64,000 bases of DNA. Origin: Janthinobacterium sp. UMAB-56. GTDB taxonomy: Bacteria; Pseudomonadota; Gammaproteobacteria; Burkholderiales; Burkholderiaceae_D. Positions 1 to 8,523 of the stretch are shown piece after piece. The notes beneath the pieces were generated by a model. It was given only the letters and a program-made list of their open reading frames with translations, did not search any database and was not told the origin of the DNA. The DNA lies in contig NZ_LT607671.1 in NCBI RefSeq assembly GCF_900095265.1, positions 19,031 to 83,030 on the forward strand, written 5' to 3'. The stretch's first letter is position 1. Each line of letters opens with the position of its first letter. The position numbers and the translations under genes were made by a program.

Positions 1-639
1 CTCGCATGACTGCCGGGTCATGCTGCGCTCGCTCATGCCGATGCGCCTGGCCCATTCGGTCAGGGTGCTTTTATCGGCTGGCTGTTCCAGCAGCAGGGCG
101 GCCAGGCGGCGCAGGCGCGCATCGCGCGGCATCGGCAGATGCAAGTCTTCCACGGGCGCGAGCGCCAATTCATCGAGCAGGGTCGCCACCAGGCGTTCCT
201 GCGCGCCATGCAGCGCAGTGAGGGTGGGAAAACCGGCCGCTTTGGTGATGAGTTCGCGCAACAGGGGCGAGACGGCCACGGTACAGCAGACGGCTGGCAA
301 GGCCGGCGCCATGGCCGCCTCGACAAACAGGCAATAGCACTCGGCCTCGCCCACGCCCTGCGCGGCATGCATCAGGCCGCCCGGTATCCACACGGCGCAC
401 TGGGGCGGCACGATCCACACCCCACTTTCTACTTCACAATGAATCACGCCCCGCGTGGCATACAGCAACTTCCCCTTGCGGTGCTGGTGCGGCGCCTGCT
501 CCCACTCCTCGCGCACGCTGGCCAGGCCCAGGGCCAGCAAGGGCCGCAGCACGCCGTCGACATCGAAATCGAAGATGGAGGCGTCGGCGTCCAGAGCCAG
601 TTGGGTAGTGAGCATGCTGGGCAGCAATGGATGGGGCAT
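1..639 (-). CDS. AraC family transcriptional regulator, 3' end cut by window edge
   Basis: 213 codons are visible, from an ATG at 639 (AAGGCG eight bases upstream) to the window edge without a stop, so the C-terminus is missing. Residues about 25-110 look like the cupin-type sensor half of AraC regulators (His-rich APHQHRKGKLLYATRG stretch followed by WIVPPQCAVWIPGG). The last visible residues (TLTEWARRIGMSERSMTRQ) form the first helix-turn-helix of an AraC DNA-binding domain. Such two-domain proteins bind a small ligand and activate or repress a neighbouring gene. The divergent neighbour at 810 is a possible target, but no operator is evident. Family assignment is firm; the ligand is unknown. 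Confidence 0.85.
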   Translation of the reverse strand, partial: MPHPLLPSMLTTQLALDADASIFDFDVDGVLRPLLALGLASVREEWEQAPHQHRKGKLLYATRGVIHCEVESGVWIVPPQCAVWIPGGLMHAAQGVGEAECYCLFVEAAMAPALPAVCCTVAVSPLLRELITKAAGFPTLTALHGAQERLVATLLDELALAPVEDLHLPMPRDARLRRLAALLLEQPADKSTLTEWARRIGMSERSMTRQSCE

Positions 640-809
640 GGAATGCGCCTTGGCTGGATTGAATAATATTGTGGCTATTGTATGCAATGACGGCGAGTGT
701 CGTCATCGGTATCGTATGACTATCCGCAGCCCCGCTTCAACGGCAACCGCCGCCGCCCGTGTTCTGATGAAGGTGAGGAGGAACGGCAACCCCCTTGAAG
801 GAGCCTTAC

Positions 810-1235
810 ATGCAACTCGATATCAGCGATTTCCCCCTCGTCTGGATCCGCCGCGATCCTGTCGCAGAGCGCCGCGACGAAGCCTTGTTCGCCCAGTTCG
901 AAGCCTTGCTGGCGCGCCAGCAGGCGTTTGTCATTCTTAGCGAAGCAGGTCTGGATGACGATGGACATGTGCATCCGCAGAAAGAGCGCAAGCGCGCCGT
1001 GCTGTGGATGAAGCGACACAAGGCCGCCCTGCGCACCTATATTCAGGGCATGGTGCTGGTCGAACCGAGTGCGGCCAAGCGCCTGGCCGGCAAGGCCATC
1101 GCCGTCATGTTCGGCCAGTTCTGGGGCTACCCCTTGCATTTCGGCACCAGCCGCGATGACGCGCTCGACCTCGCGCAGCATTTGATCAGGGCGTGGCTGC
1201 CGCCAGGCAATGGCAGCACGGCCGCGCATCAGTAG
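810..1235 (+). CDS. conserved hypothetical protein, STAS-like size
   Basis: 141 residues. I chose the ATG at 810 because GAAGGAG lies at 798-804, whereas the in-frame TTG at 795 has no ribosome site. No signal peptide or membrane segment. The sequence alternates hydrophobic strands and amphipathic helices (start MQLDISDFPLVWIRRD, later KRAVLWMKRHKAALRTYIQGMV written here in part) in a way reminiscent of SpoIIAA/STAS-like small cytoplasmic proteins found in Oxalobacteraceae, but I cannot name a function. It stands divergent from the AraC gene and its 3' end overlaps the convergent gene at 1229 by seven bases. Confidence 0.6.
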   Translation: MQLDISDFPLVWIRRDPVAERRDEALFAQFEALLARQQAFVILSEAGLDDDGHVHPQKERKRAVLWMKRHKAALRTYIQGMVLVEPSAAKRLAGKAIAVMFGQFWGYPLHFGTSRDDALDLAQHLIRAWLPPGNGSTAAHQ

Positions 1236-1594
1236 CGGTAATCGTTGACGAAGTGTTTTGTAAAGTTGTACTTGCTGCCGCCGTCGAGCAAATCGACCAG
1301 GCGTTTCGGCGCCGAGGCCGACATGAAGGCGTCGGCCGCCCCACCCGTGCTGCGGAACTTCATGCCAGGGCTGAGAATCTGGTTGGCGCCGACTTTCAGG
1401 TGCTGGAAGCTTTTCGTCTTCTCGTTATTGAGGATGAAATGCAATTCCTGCTTGAAGGTCAGGAAGGGGATCTTCAGCCACCAGCCTTCGTCCGTGCCAT
1501 AGACGGCGACGCTGGCAAAATGCGTGTTCTTGTCCGTCAGGGTGGGTTTGCCCAGGCGGTCGTTGATGCGTTTCATGGCTTCATTCTTGGTCAT
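1229..1594 (-). CDS. hypothetical protein
   Basis: 121 residues, not recognised. It is soluble, basic, and has no signal peptide. A notable feature is an aromatic centre (GTDEGWWLKIPFLTFKQELH) and a C-terminus rich in Asn, Phe and Tyr (YNFTKHFVNDYRY). Codon use resembles neighbouring genes and the reading frame is open against a GC-rich background, which supports a real gene. The ATG at 1594 is followed by a second in-frame ATG seven codons later and neither has a strong ribosome site. The 3' end overlaps the convergent gene by seven bases. Confidence 0.55.
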   Translation of the reverse strand: MTKNEAMKRINDRLGKPTLTDKNTHFASVAVYGTDEGWWLKIPFLTFKQELHFILNNEKTKSFQHLKVGANQILSPGMKFRSTGGAADAFMSASAPKRLVDLLDGGSKYNFTKHFVNDYRY

Positions 1595-1667
1595 GCTGTG
1601 CTTTCGTGATTCGATCTATCTGGCGTGCATTTTGACACAGGCGCGCCGCCGCGTGCCGCGTATCGCT

Positions 1668-2096
1668 TCACAGCAGCAAAATCAGCGAGCCGAGTACGAT
1701 CAAGCCACCGCCGAGGGCAGCTTTCACGGTGAACGGCTCGCCCAGCACCAGCCAGCCGGCCAGCATCACCAGTGCCACGCTGAGCTTGTCGACGGGTGCC
1801 ACCAGTGAGACGGGGCCCAGCTGTAAAGCGCGGAAATAGCATAGCCACGACAGCCCCGTGGCCACGCCCGAAGCGATCAGGCAAGTCCAGCCCACCCAGT
1901 TGCCGCCGCTGGGGCGCTGCCATTCCGCGCGCAGCGAGATGATGGCTGCCGTCACCAGCAAGATGACACCCGTGCGTATCAAGGTGGCCATATTGCTGTT
2001 CAGATGGGCCACGCCCAGCTTGCCCAGGATGGCCGTCAGGGCCGCGAACACGGCCGACAGGATGGCAAAGCCTTGCCAGGTAAACGTGGTCGACAT
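1668..2096 (-). CDS. EamA/DMT family permease, half-size (single EamA domain)
   Basis: 142 residues with about five hydrophobic segments and the EamA hallmarks: an N-terminal helix FAILSAVFAALTAILGKLGV, the central SWLCYFRALQLGPVSLVAPV and the end LVLGEPFTVKAALGGGLIVLG. Full-length drug/metabolite transporters carry two such repeats (about 300 residues); this is the one-repeat form, which is thought to work as a dimer. The start is supported by AAGGAGTCCC directly upstream of the ATG at 2096. Substrate unknown. It is transcribed away from the chemoreceptor at 2384 with 287 bp between them. Confidence 0.8.
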   Translation of the reverse strand: MSTTFTWQGFAILSAVFAALTAILGKLGVAHLNSNMATLIRTGVILLVTAAIISLRAEWQRPSGGNWVGWTCLIASGVATGLSWLCYFRALQLGPVSLVAPVDKLSVALVMLAGWLVLGEPFTVKAALGGGLIVLGSLILLL

Positions 2097-2383
2097 GGGA
2101 CTCCTTGCGCGGTGGGGATCTGCAGTGACTGTAGCGTAAAAGAATGGCGGCCGCTGCCAGCAATTTTAGGCAACGCAGCATAAATTCTCGCCAAATGTCG
2201 CACGCATTAACAACACCGGGCAAAATTCATTGCTACCCGGCATTGTAAATATCGGTCGTTCGAGCGTATGCTGGAGACGTCTGAACGGTGCCGCCAGAGC
2301 ACCGTCGCCGCCGCATTCCCGGCCTGCAGAGCTGGAAGCGGGCCACGCCCCTTCGCCGCACAATAGATAGTTGGAGACACAGC

Positions 2384-4030
2384 ATGAAAAAATTGACGTT
2401 CCAGCAGAAATTATGGATCCCCCTGATTTGCAGCCTGTTGTGCATCACCGTTATTTTTGTCTACAACGCCCTGGAAATTCGCAAGATCCGCATTGAAGAG
2501 CGCAGCGCCGACCTGAGCAATGCCGCCGACTTGGGCCTGGGCGCCGTCAAGATGTTCGGCGACCTGGCTGCCAGCGGCGCCTTGACGCAGGAAGAAGCGC
2601 AAAAGCAGGCGACCGCCGTCATCAAGAGCATGCGTTTCGGCGAGACCGGTTATTTGTCCATCATTAACCTCGATGCCGTCGTCGTGATGAATCCCGCCGC
2701 GCCGCAAACCAACGGCAAGAACATGGCAGACTTCAAGGATGCCAACGGCACCTATCTGTATCGCGACATCGTTGCCGTGGGCAAGAGTGATGCAGGCAAG
2801 GGCTTCGTCCACTATTATTTCCCGCGTCCAGGCCAGAAAAATCCGGAACCGAAGATGAGCCGCGTGGTGGCCTACAAACCGTGGGCCTGGACCCTGGTGG
2901 TGGGCGTGTACATGGACGATATCGATGCGGCCTTCCGCCAGTCGCTGATCACCTCGCTGGGCGTGCTGCTGCTGGTGTGCGCGCTGCTGGCTGCCGTCGT
3001 CGTGGCGATCAACCGCAGCCTGCGCCATGCGCTGGGCGGCGACCCCGAATATGCGGCCGATGTGGCGGCACAGATCGCCAACAACGACTTGAGCGGCAAC
3101 GTGCGCACGCATGCCAAGGACCGCCACAGCGTACTGTACGCAATGAAAACAATGCAGGCCAATCTGGTCGACGCAATCAGTGAAATCCGCCACAGCGCCG
3201 AGACGATCGCCACGGCATCGAGCGAGATTGCCAGCGGCAATATGGACCTGTCGGCACGCACGGAAATGCAAGCCAGTTCTCTGGAAGAAACGGCCGCATC
3301 GATGGAGGAATTGACCTCGACCGTGACACAGAACGCGGGCAACGCCGTGCAGGCGAATGAACTGGCGCAGTCCGCTTCCGCAGTGGCGCGCCAGGGCGGC
3401 GCCGTGGTGGCGCAAGTGATCGGCACCATGGATACCATCAACGCCTCGTCGCGCAAGATCGTCGACATCATCGGCGTCATCGACGGCATCGCTTTCCAGA
3501 CGAATATCCTGGCCTTGAACGCGGCCGTGGAAGCGGCCCGCGCCGGCGAACAGGGCCGTGGCTTTGCCGTGGTGGCGTCGGAAGTGCGCAACCTGGCGCA
3601 ACGTTCGGCGGGCGCGGCCAAGGAAATCAAGGAACTCATCGGCGCTTCCGTCGACAGCATCGCGGCCGGCAGCACTCTCGTCGCACAGGCGGGCACGACC
3701 ATGGATCAGGTGGTGGCCAGCGTCTCGCGCGTGACCGACATCATGGCCGACATCACGGCCGCTTCGCACGAGCAAAGCACGGGCATCGGCCACGTCAACC
3801 AGGCGATCACCGAGATGGATAGCGTGACGCAGCAAAATGCGGCACTGGTGGAAGAGGCAGCCGCTGCGGCGTCGAGCATGCAGGACCAGGCGGCCGTGCT
3901 GGCGCAACTGGTGGCCCGCTTCAAACTGTCGGCGCAGGAGCCGGGCACGTCGCCGCGTCTGGCGGCAAGTGCGGCCGGCGCGCCACGCGCCGTGGCGAAA
4001 AAGCCGCTGCGCAGCCTGGCGGGGCGTTAA
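2384..4030 (+). CDS. methyl-accepting chemotaxis protein with single Cache sensor
   Basis: 548 residues from the ATG at 2384 (GGAGACAC upstream). Order of parts: first membrane helix near residues 9-27, periplasmic sensor about 30-180 of the single-Cache type (motif [13 protein letters not shown] and later [20 protein letters not shown]), second membrane helix about 187-208, a HAMP-like linker, then the kinase-control domain with the near-invariant hairpin tip around [20 protein letters not shown]. Such receptors sense small organic acids or similar ligands and control CheA. It has no C-terminal EWEEF-type tail, unlike the other two receptors in this window, so it probably relies on those for CheR/CheB docking. 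Stands alone, with a lipoprotein gene convergent four bases away. Confidence 0.95.
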   Translation: MKKLTFQQKLWIPLICSLLCITVIFVYNALEIRKIRIEERSADLSNAADLGLGAVKMFGDLAASGALTQEEAQKQATAVIKSMRFGETGYLSIINLDAVVVMNPAAPQTNGKNMADFKDANGTYLYRDIVAVGKSDAGKGFVHYYFPRPGQKNPEPKMSRVVAYKPWAWTLVVGVYMDDIDAAFRQSLITSLGVLLLVCALLAAVVVAINRSLRHALGGDPEYAADVAAQIANNDLSGNVRTHAKDRHSVLYAMKTMQANLVDAISEIRHSAETIATASSEIASGNMDLSARTEMQASSLEETAASMEELTSTVTQNAGNAVQANELAQSASAVARQGGAVVAQVIGTMDTINASSRKIVDIIGVIDGIAFQTNILALNAAVEAARAGEQGRGFAVVASEVRNLAQRSAGAAKEIKELIGASVDSIAAGSTLVAQAGTTMDQVVASVSRVTDIMADITAASHEQSTGIGHVNQAITEMDSVTQQNAALVEEAAAAASSMQDQAAVLAQLVARFKLSAQEPGTSPRLAASAAGAPRAVAKKPLRSLAGR

Positions 4031-4034
4031 GGCC

Positions 4035-4460
4035 TTATTGGGCTGGCGCCGCCGCTTGCGGCGCCGGTTCGAATTCCAGCTTGTCATCGACGACCACGAA
4101 TTGCCCGACCGGTTGGCCCAGGTCGGCTTTCGGGTCGTTTTCCATTTCCGTCAGCGCATTGCAGGTCGTCGTTTCCGCCTGCCACAGCTGCTTGCCCATG
4201 CGGATATTCCACACGCCATCGCCGGCCGCAAACAGCTCGACGGTGATGTCGGCCGGCGCATCGGTCGACAGCGTATGCAGGCGTTGGCATCGCGGCAAAT
4301 TGGTGGCCATCAGCTGCACCTCCACGCTATCTTGCCAAAAATAACGTTGCTGGCGGCGCACGGTCAGGGAATGGTCTTGCCCATCGAACATATAGATGGC
4401 GAAGTCCTGGACACAGCCTGACAGCAGGACGGACAGCGTGACGATCAGGAGTTTGCGCAT
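4035..4460 (-). CDS. small lipoprotein, unknown function
   Basis: 141 residues. The ATG at 4460 starts a type II signal peptide (MRKLLIVTLSVLLSGC) with lipobox LSGC, so the mature protein begins at Cys16. An upstream in-frame start at 4502 would bury the signal behind a polar leader and is less likely. The mature part is a short beta-rich domain with a conserved-looking pair of Cys (LPRCQRLH and TTTCNAL) that could form a disulfide, and it ends in a Pro/Ala tail. Function not recognised. Convergent with the chemoreceptor. Confidence 0.7.
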   Translation of the reverse strand: MRKLLIVTLSVLLSGCVQDFAIYMFDGQDHSLTVRRQQRYFWQDSVEVQLMATNLPRCQRLHTLSTDAPADITVELFAAGDGVWNIRMGKQLWQAETTTCNALTEMENDPKADLGQPVGQFVVVDDKLEFEPAPQAAAPAQ

Positions 4461-4650
4461 GGTCGGCTTTCTTTGGTGGTTCTCTGTGGTGGCGGAGTTC
4501 AATACTGGTGGCGAGAGTGGGCGCTTGCTTGTATGGTTGGTGCGTCGCCCGCCGTCTTGTTTTTCGCTTACGTGGCATTATATCCATGCACACCAGTTGC
4601 GGCGTGACAATAGTTACGCCCTCCCTATGCCAACGAGCTGAAAGACGACG

Positions 4651-5349
4651 ATGATCGACCTGTATTACTGGACCACGCCCAACGGGCACAAGGTGACGAT
4701 GTTCCTGGAAGAAGCAGGCATCGCCTACAACATCATTCCCGTGCATATCGGCAAGGGCGAGCAATTCAAGCCCGAGTTTCTTGCCATCGCGCCCAACAAC
4801 CGCATCCCCGCCATCGTCGACCAAGCGCCGGAAGATGGCGGCGCACCCCTGTCCTTGTTCGAGTCGGGCGCGATTTTGCAATACCTGGCCGAGAAAAGCG
4901 GGCAATTCCTGCCCGACGACGTGCGCGGCCGTGCCGAAGTCATGCAGTGGCTGTTCTGGCAAATGGGTGGCCTGGGTCCCATGGCGGGACAGAACCACCA
5001 TTTCGTGCAATATGCGCCTGAACCGATCGACTACGCCATCACGCGCTACGTCAACGAAACCAACCGTTTGTACGGCGTGCTGAACAAGCGCCTGGCGGAC
5101 CGTGCCTACGTGGCCGGCGACACCTACTCCATCGCCGACATGGCAATCTATCCGTGGATCGTGCCGCACGCACGCCAGCGCCAGAAGCTGGAAGATTTCC
5201 CGCATCTGGCGCGCTGGTTCGCAAGCATTGCCGCCCGTCCCGCCACCGTGCGTGCGTATGCGCGCGCGGCCGAGATCAATGTGCAACCCACGGTCAGCGG
5301 CGACGCGAAAAGCGTGCTGTTCGGGCAGACGGCGAAAACGCTAGGCTGA
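4651..5349 (+). CDS. glutathione S-transferase family, YfcG-like disulfide-bond oxidoreductase
   Basis: 232 residues, normal for the family. The N-terminal thioredoxin-like domain has the YfcG/YghU-type start (YYWTTPNGHKV) and the glutathione-binding segment APNNRIPAIVD followed by LFESGAILQYL. The all-helical domain begins near residue 90 (EVMQWLFWQMGGLGPMAGQN, a strong signature of this subgroup). Members of the Nu class reduce disulfides with bound glutathione in the cytoplasm and show little classical transferase activity. GAAAGACGACG precedes the ATG. It stands alone, seven bases from the convergent uraH. Confidence 0.88.
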   Translation: MIDLYYWTTPNGHKVTMFLEEAGIAYNIIPVHIGKGEQFKPEFLAIAPNNRIPAIVDQAPEDGGAPLSLFESGAILQYLAEKSGQFLPDDVRGRAEVMQWLFWQMGGLGPMAGQNHHFVQYAPEPIDYAITRYVNETNRLYGVLNKRLADRAYVAGDTYSIADMAIYPWIVPHARQRQKLEDFPHLARWFASIAARPATVRAYARAAEINVQPTVSGDAKSVLFGQTAKTLG

Positions 5350-5356
5350 GCAACGC

Positions 5357-5767
5357 TCAATTGCCGCGGTAAGTGGAAAAACCGAAAGGGCTGAGCAGCA
5401 AGGGAATGTGATAGTGCTGGTCAGTCTTTTCCACGTGAAACTGCACAGGGATTTCCGGAAAGAACGTTTCCTGTTTCAGCCGCGCATAGTGTTCGCCTGT
5501 TTTAAACACGATGCGGTAGTCGCCCGCCTGCATGGGCGCATCAGCCGGATACATGGCCGCGATGCGTCCCTGCGCATTCGTCACGGCGCTGGCCAACTGT
5601 TGCCAGCCTTCGCCTTTCTTTTGCTCCAGGGTCACCGTCACGCCCGCCGTCGGCTGGCCGCTCTGCAAGTCGAGGATGTGCACGCTCAAGGGATTGGTGG
5701 CGGCCGAGGCCATGCTGGACAGGCTGGCAAAGGCCAGGGCGGCAGCGGTTTTTTTCAGGTAGTTCAT
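5357..5767 (-). CDS. uraH: 5-hydroxyisourate hydrolase (transthyretin-like), exported
   Basis: 136 residues. It hydrolyses 5-hydroxyisourate, the product of urate oxidation, to OHCU. The ATG at 5767 (GAAAGAC upstream) gives a clear Sec signal peptide ending near SSMASA, so the enzyme is periplasmic as in E. coli HiuH. Family hallmarks are LSVHILDLQSGQPTAGV at the mature N-terminus, the Arg of GDYRIVFKT, and HYHIPLLLSPFGFSTYRG at the end. The usual last tetrapeptide is YRGS; here it reads YRGN, so the terminal Ser is replaced. No urate oxidase or OHCU decarboxylase genes are nearby, so a role in stress rather than purine use is possible. It follows the hbpS-like gene by 11 bp and both are divergent from the two-component pair. 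Confidence 0.9.
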   Translation of the reverse strand: MNYLKKTAAALAFASLSSMASAATNPLSVHILDLQSGQPTAGVTVTLEQKKGEGWQQLASAVTNAQGRIAAMYPADAPMQAGDYRIVFKTGEHYARLKQETFFPEIPVQFHVEKTDQHYHIPLLLSPFGFSTYRGN

Positions 5768-5778
5768 CGTTGTGTCTT

Positions 5779-6273
5779 TCAAGGTGTGGTGAGATCGAGT
5801 TCAGGGATGGCCGCCAGGGCAGCCTGGGCGCAGGCACGGTCTTGCAGGGCGCCACCGCCACCAGCCACGCCGATGGCGCCGACCACTTGCCCCTGCGCCA
5901 TCAATGGCAAGCCGCCACCCAGCAACAACAGTTCCGGCAGGCTAGTCAGGTTGCGCATATCGGCGTTGGCGTTCGCGGCGCTGGCCAGGGCATAGGTATC
6001 GCTCTTGGTGGACAGGGCCGTATACGCCTTGCGCCGGCTGGCCTCCGTGTTGTGGGGGCCGACGCCATCGGCGCGCTGCACGGTCACGACATTGCCGCCA
6101 CGGTCCAGCACGCTGACGACGATATGCCGCCCTTGCGCCTGGCAAGCGGCCATGGCCGCATCGGCCAGACGCTTGGCCGCCGCCAGCGAGAGCTCATCGA
6201 CCTTGCGCAATTGGGCGTGGGCGGGGCTGGCCAGCAGGCACAGCAGGGTACTGCCGAGTAACAGGGTTTTCAT
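5779..6273 (-). CDS. GlcG/HbpS family heme-binding protein, exported
   Basis: 164 residues. A Sec signal peptide (MKTLLLGSTLLCLLASPAHA) is followed by one GlcG/HbpS domain: LSLAAAKRLADAAMAACQ, IVVSVLDRGGNVVTVQRADG and the glycine-rich GVAGGGGALQDRACAQAAL near the end. Members bind heme or related cofactors; extracellular HbpS from Streptomyces is an accessory of a redox-sensing two-component system. Here it is the first gene of a two-gene unit with uraH and is divergent from a response regulator/sensor kinase pair, so a similar accessory role is a reasonable guess. Confidence 0.85.
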   Translation of the reverse strand: MKTLLLGSTLLCLLASPAHAQLRKVDELSLAAAKRLADAAMAACQAQGRHIVVSVLDRGGNVVTVQRADGVGPHNTEASRRKAYTALSTKSDTYALASAANANADMRNLTSLPELLLLGGGLPLMAQGQVVGAIGVAGGGGALQDRACAQAALAAIPELDLTTP

Positions 6274-6339
6274 CTGGCATCCACGAAATAAAGTGACGCC
6301 AGTATGGCCAGTGTTGCCCTACGAGAAGATGATCGCCGC

Positions 6340-6355
6340 ATGACATTTTTATCAT
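6340..6355. promoter_or_regulatory. CusR/HprR-like operator box
   Basis: ATGACATTTTTATCAT sits in the 142 bp between the divergent hbpS-like and response regulator genes, 67 bp from one start and 60 bp from the other. Compared with the E. coli CusR-type box ATGACAANNTTGTCAT it matches 12 of 14 defined bases. Binding by the adjacent regulator, and control of both directions from this one site, are inferred. Confidence 0.6.
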
Positions 6356-6415
6356 CCGCAGTGGCTTGCGTGCGGCGTAGAATGCTTCTAGTTTCCACAA
6401 GAAAGCCCCCCATCC

Positions 6416-7126
6416 ATGCGCATCCTGGTCATAGAAGACGAACCGAAGACAGGCGACTATTTGCTGCGCGGCCTGGCCGAGTCAGGCTTTACGGTGAGCC
6501 TGGCGCGCAATGGCCGCGACGGCCTGCACATGGCCAGTAGCGAGGCACCGGATTTGATCGTGCTCGACGTCATGCTGCCCATCATGGATGGCTGGCAAGT
6601 CTTGCGCGCGCTGCGGCTGCAGGAGGGCGGCGCGGACGTACCCGTGATTTTCCTCACGGCGCGTGACGAAGTGCAGGACCGCGTGAAGGGGCTGGAACTG
6701 GGCGCCGACGATTACCTGGTGAAACCATTCGCCTTTGCCGAACTGGTGGCGCGCATCCGCACCCTGCTGCGGCGCGGACCGCCACGCGAAGACGAGGTGA
6801 TCCGCATCGGCGACATGGAAATCGACGTGATGAAGCGCAAGGTCAGCCGTCAAGGCCAGCGCATCACCCTGACGGCCAAGGAATTTGGCTTGCTGCATTT
6901 GTTGGCGCGGCGCCAGGGCGAGGTCTTGTCGCGCTCCATCATCGCCTCGCAAGTGTGGGACATCAATTTCGAGAGCGACACCAATGTCATCGACGCGGCC
7001 ATCCGCCGCCTGCGCAGCAAGCTCGATGACCCGTTCGAACCCAAGCTGATCCACACCTTGCGGGGCATGGGCTATGTCTGCGAATTGCGCGCGCCATCCA
7101 ATCCCGACAGCGGCGCCACGCAATGA
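6416..7126 (+). CDS. hprR: OmpR/CusR-type response regulator (HprR-like)
   Basis: 236 residues. Receiver domain 1-115 with acidic pocket IEDEP, phosphoacceptor Asp51 in VLDVMLP, the switch Thr in FLTARDE and Lys in DYLVKPF; winged-helix domain about 125-225 with [20 protein letters not shown] and [20 protein letters not shown]. This C-terminal pattern is typical of heavy-metal/copper regulators (CusR, CopR, HprR). I use the HprR name because, as in E. coli hiuH/hprRS, it is divergent from hydroxyisourate hydrolase; CusR-type metal control is the alternative. The sensor gene overlaps it by four bases (ATGA). Confidence 0.75.
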   Translation: MRILVIEDEPKTGDYLLRGLAESGFTVSLARNGRDGLHMASSEAPDLIVLDVMLPIMDGWQVLRALRLQEGGADVPVIFLTARDEVQDRVKGLELGADDYLVKPFAFAELVARIRTLLRRGPPREDEVIRIGDMEIDVMKRKVSRQGQRITLTAKEFGLLHLLARRQGEVLSRSIIASQVWDINFESDTNVIDAAIRRLRSKLDDPFEPKLIHTLRGMGYVCELRAPSNPDSGATQ

Positions 7127-8523
7127 AATTGGCAGAACTGCGCCGCTCGCTGACCCTGCGCGTCACGCTCGTCTTCGTGCTGATCGTGGCGCTCGTGTCG
7201 GCCGGGCTGGGCATGCATCTGTACCGCTCGTTCGTGGCGGAAATCGAGCGCCGCGACGACATTTTGTTGCTGGGAAAACTGCGGCAAATCCAGCAGCTGC
7301 TGGGCAATGCCGGCACCCTGGACATCATCCGCGAGCGGCCCCAGTATTTCCGCGACACCATGAGCGGGCAAGAGAATTCCTTGGTCCGTATCGTGCGCGC
7401 CGATGGCACGCGTTTGATCGATGTCAATCCGAACGGCGAGACGGTGGCGCATGCTGTTCCCGTGGCCGTCGATGCGCCCGTGACGGCCAGCGCCATCGTC
7501 AGCTGGACCAGCCGCGACGGCTATCCCGCCAGGGTCGTGGCAGCCAGCGCGCGCATCGGCGAACCGGCGCAGATGGCCGATATTGCCGTCGCCCGGGTCT
7601 ACGGCGACCGCACGGCCATGTTTGCCGCCTACCGTTGGCAGATCGTCGTCTCGGTAGCCGTCAGCGCACTGGTGGCAGCCTTGCTCGCTAGCGTGATGCT
7701 GCTGCGGGGATTGCGGCCGTTGCGCAATATCGCCGCCCATGCTGCCCTCGTGCGGCCTGGCAAGCTGGAACAGCAACTGGAGGCGCGCGGCGCACCCAGC
7801 GAACTGCTGCCCTTGATCCACGCGCTCAACGCCATGCTGGCGCGCTTGCAGGAAGGCTATGCGCGGCTGTCGCAGTTTTCCGCCGACCTGGCGCATGAAT
7901 TTCGCACGCCCGTCACCAATCTGCTGGGTCAAAGCCAGGTCATGCTGGCCCGTCCGCGCAGTGCGCAAGAGTATGAACAGCTGGTATCGTCGAATGTGGA
8001 AGAGCTGGAACGGCTGTCGCGCATGATCGACAGCATGCTGTTTTTGGCGCGTGCGCAGCAGGAGGAAATGATACTCGTCAAGCAAACCTTGCCCGTGCAG
8101 GACGAGTTCTTGCGCCTGGCCGATTTCTTTGAAGGCCTGGCCGAAGAGCGGGGGCTGGCGCTGGCCTGCCACGGCAGCGGCACGGTGACGGCCGAGCCGC
8201 AACTGCTGCGCCGCGCGCTGGGCAACCTGTTGTCGAATGCGATACGCCACGCGGCGCCGGGCAGCACGATTTTATTGCGTTCGCACGCGCCGAACGGGGG
8301 CGTGGAGCTGAGCGTGAGCAACCTCGGCCCGGCCATTCCCGCGCGCCACTTGCCCCACCTGTTCGAACGCTTCTACCGCGCCGACCCGGCCCGCAGCGAC
8401 TCGGCCGCTTCCACCGGCCTGGGACTGGCCATCGTCACGGCCATCATGCAGCTGCATGGCGGCAGCGCGAGCGTGGCATCCGACGCGGCCGCCACGACGT
8501 TCACCCTCGTTTTCCCCGTTTAG
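7123..8523 (+). CDS. hprS: heavy-metal/oxidant-type sensor histidine kinase (HprS/CusS-like)
   Basis: 466 residues. Membrane helices at about residues 14-33 and 168-190 flank a periplasmic sensor of roughly 130 residues; HAMP follows, then the H-box [17 protein letters not shown]-box [14 protein letters not shown] and G-boxes GPAIPA and TGLGLAIV. The layout matches heavy-metal sensor kinases (CusS) and HprS. I see no Met- or His-rich metal-binding cluster in the periplasmic part, which mildly favours a non-metal signal. It is co-translated with the regulator. Its stop codon overlaps the convergent helicase stop by three bases. Confidence 0.8.
   Translation: MKLAELRRSLTLRVTLVFVLIVALVSAGLGMHLYRSFVAEIERRDDILLLGKLRQIQQLLGNAGTLDIIRERPQYFRDTMSGQENSLVRIVRADGTRLIDVNPNGETVAHAVPVAVDAPVTASAIVSWTSRDGYPARVVAASARIGEPAQMADIAVARVYGDRTAMFAAYRWQIVVSVAVSALVAALLASVMLLRGLRPLRNIAAHAALVRPGKLEQQLEARGAPSELLPLIHALNAMLARLQEGYARLSQFSADLAHEFRTPVTNLLGQSQVMLARPRSAQEYEQLVSSNVEELERLSRMIDSMLFLARAQQEEMILVKQTLPVQDEFLRLADFFEGLAEERGLALACHGSGTVTAEPQLLRRALGNLLSNAIRHAAPGSTILLRSHAPNGGVELSVSNLGPAIPARHLPHLFERFYRADPARSDSAASTGLGLAIVTAIMQLHGGSASVASDAAATTFTLVFPV

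Noticed and set aside
2097..2383. possible sigma-28 flagellar promoters before the three chemoreceptor genes
   Set aside because: I searched by eye for TAAA-N15-GCCGATAA in all three upstream regions and found at best partial -10 matches without a fitting -35.
4045..4066. GC-rich hairpin near the end of the lipoprotein gene
   Set aside because: It lies inside coding sequence for an Ala/Pro tail and has no T-run, so codon repetition explains it.
2411..4087. 558-codon open frame on the minus strand
   Set aside because: Antisense to the chemoreceptor at 2384; same shadow composition appears opposite the other two chemoreceptors.
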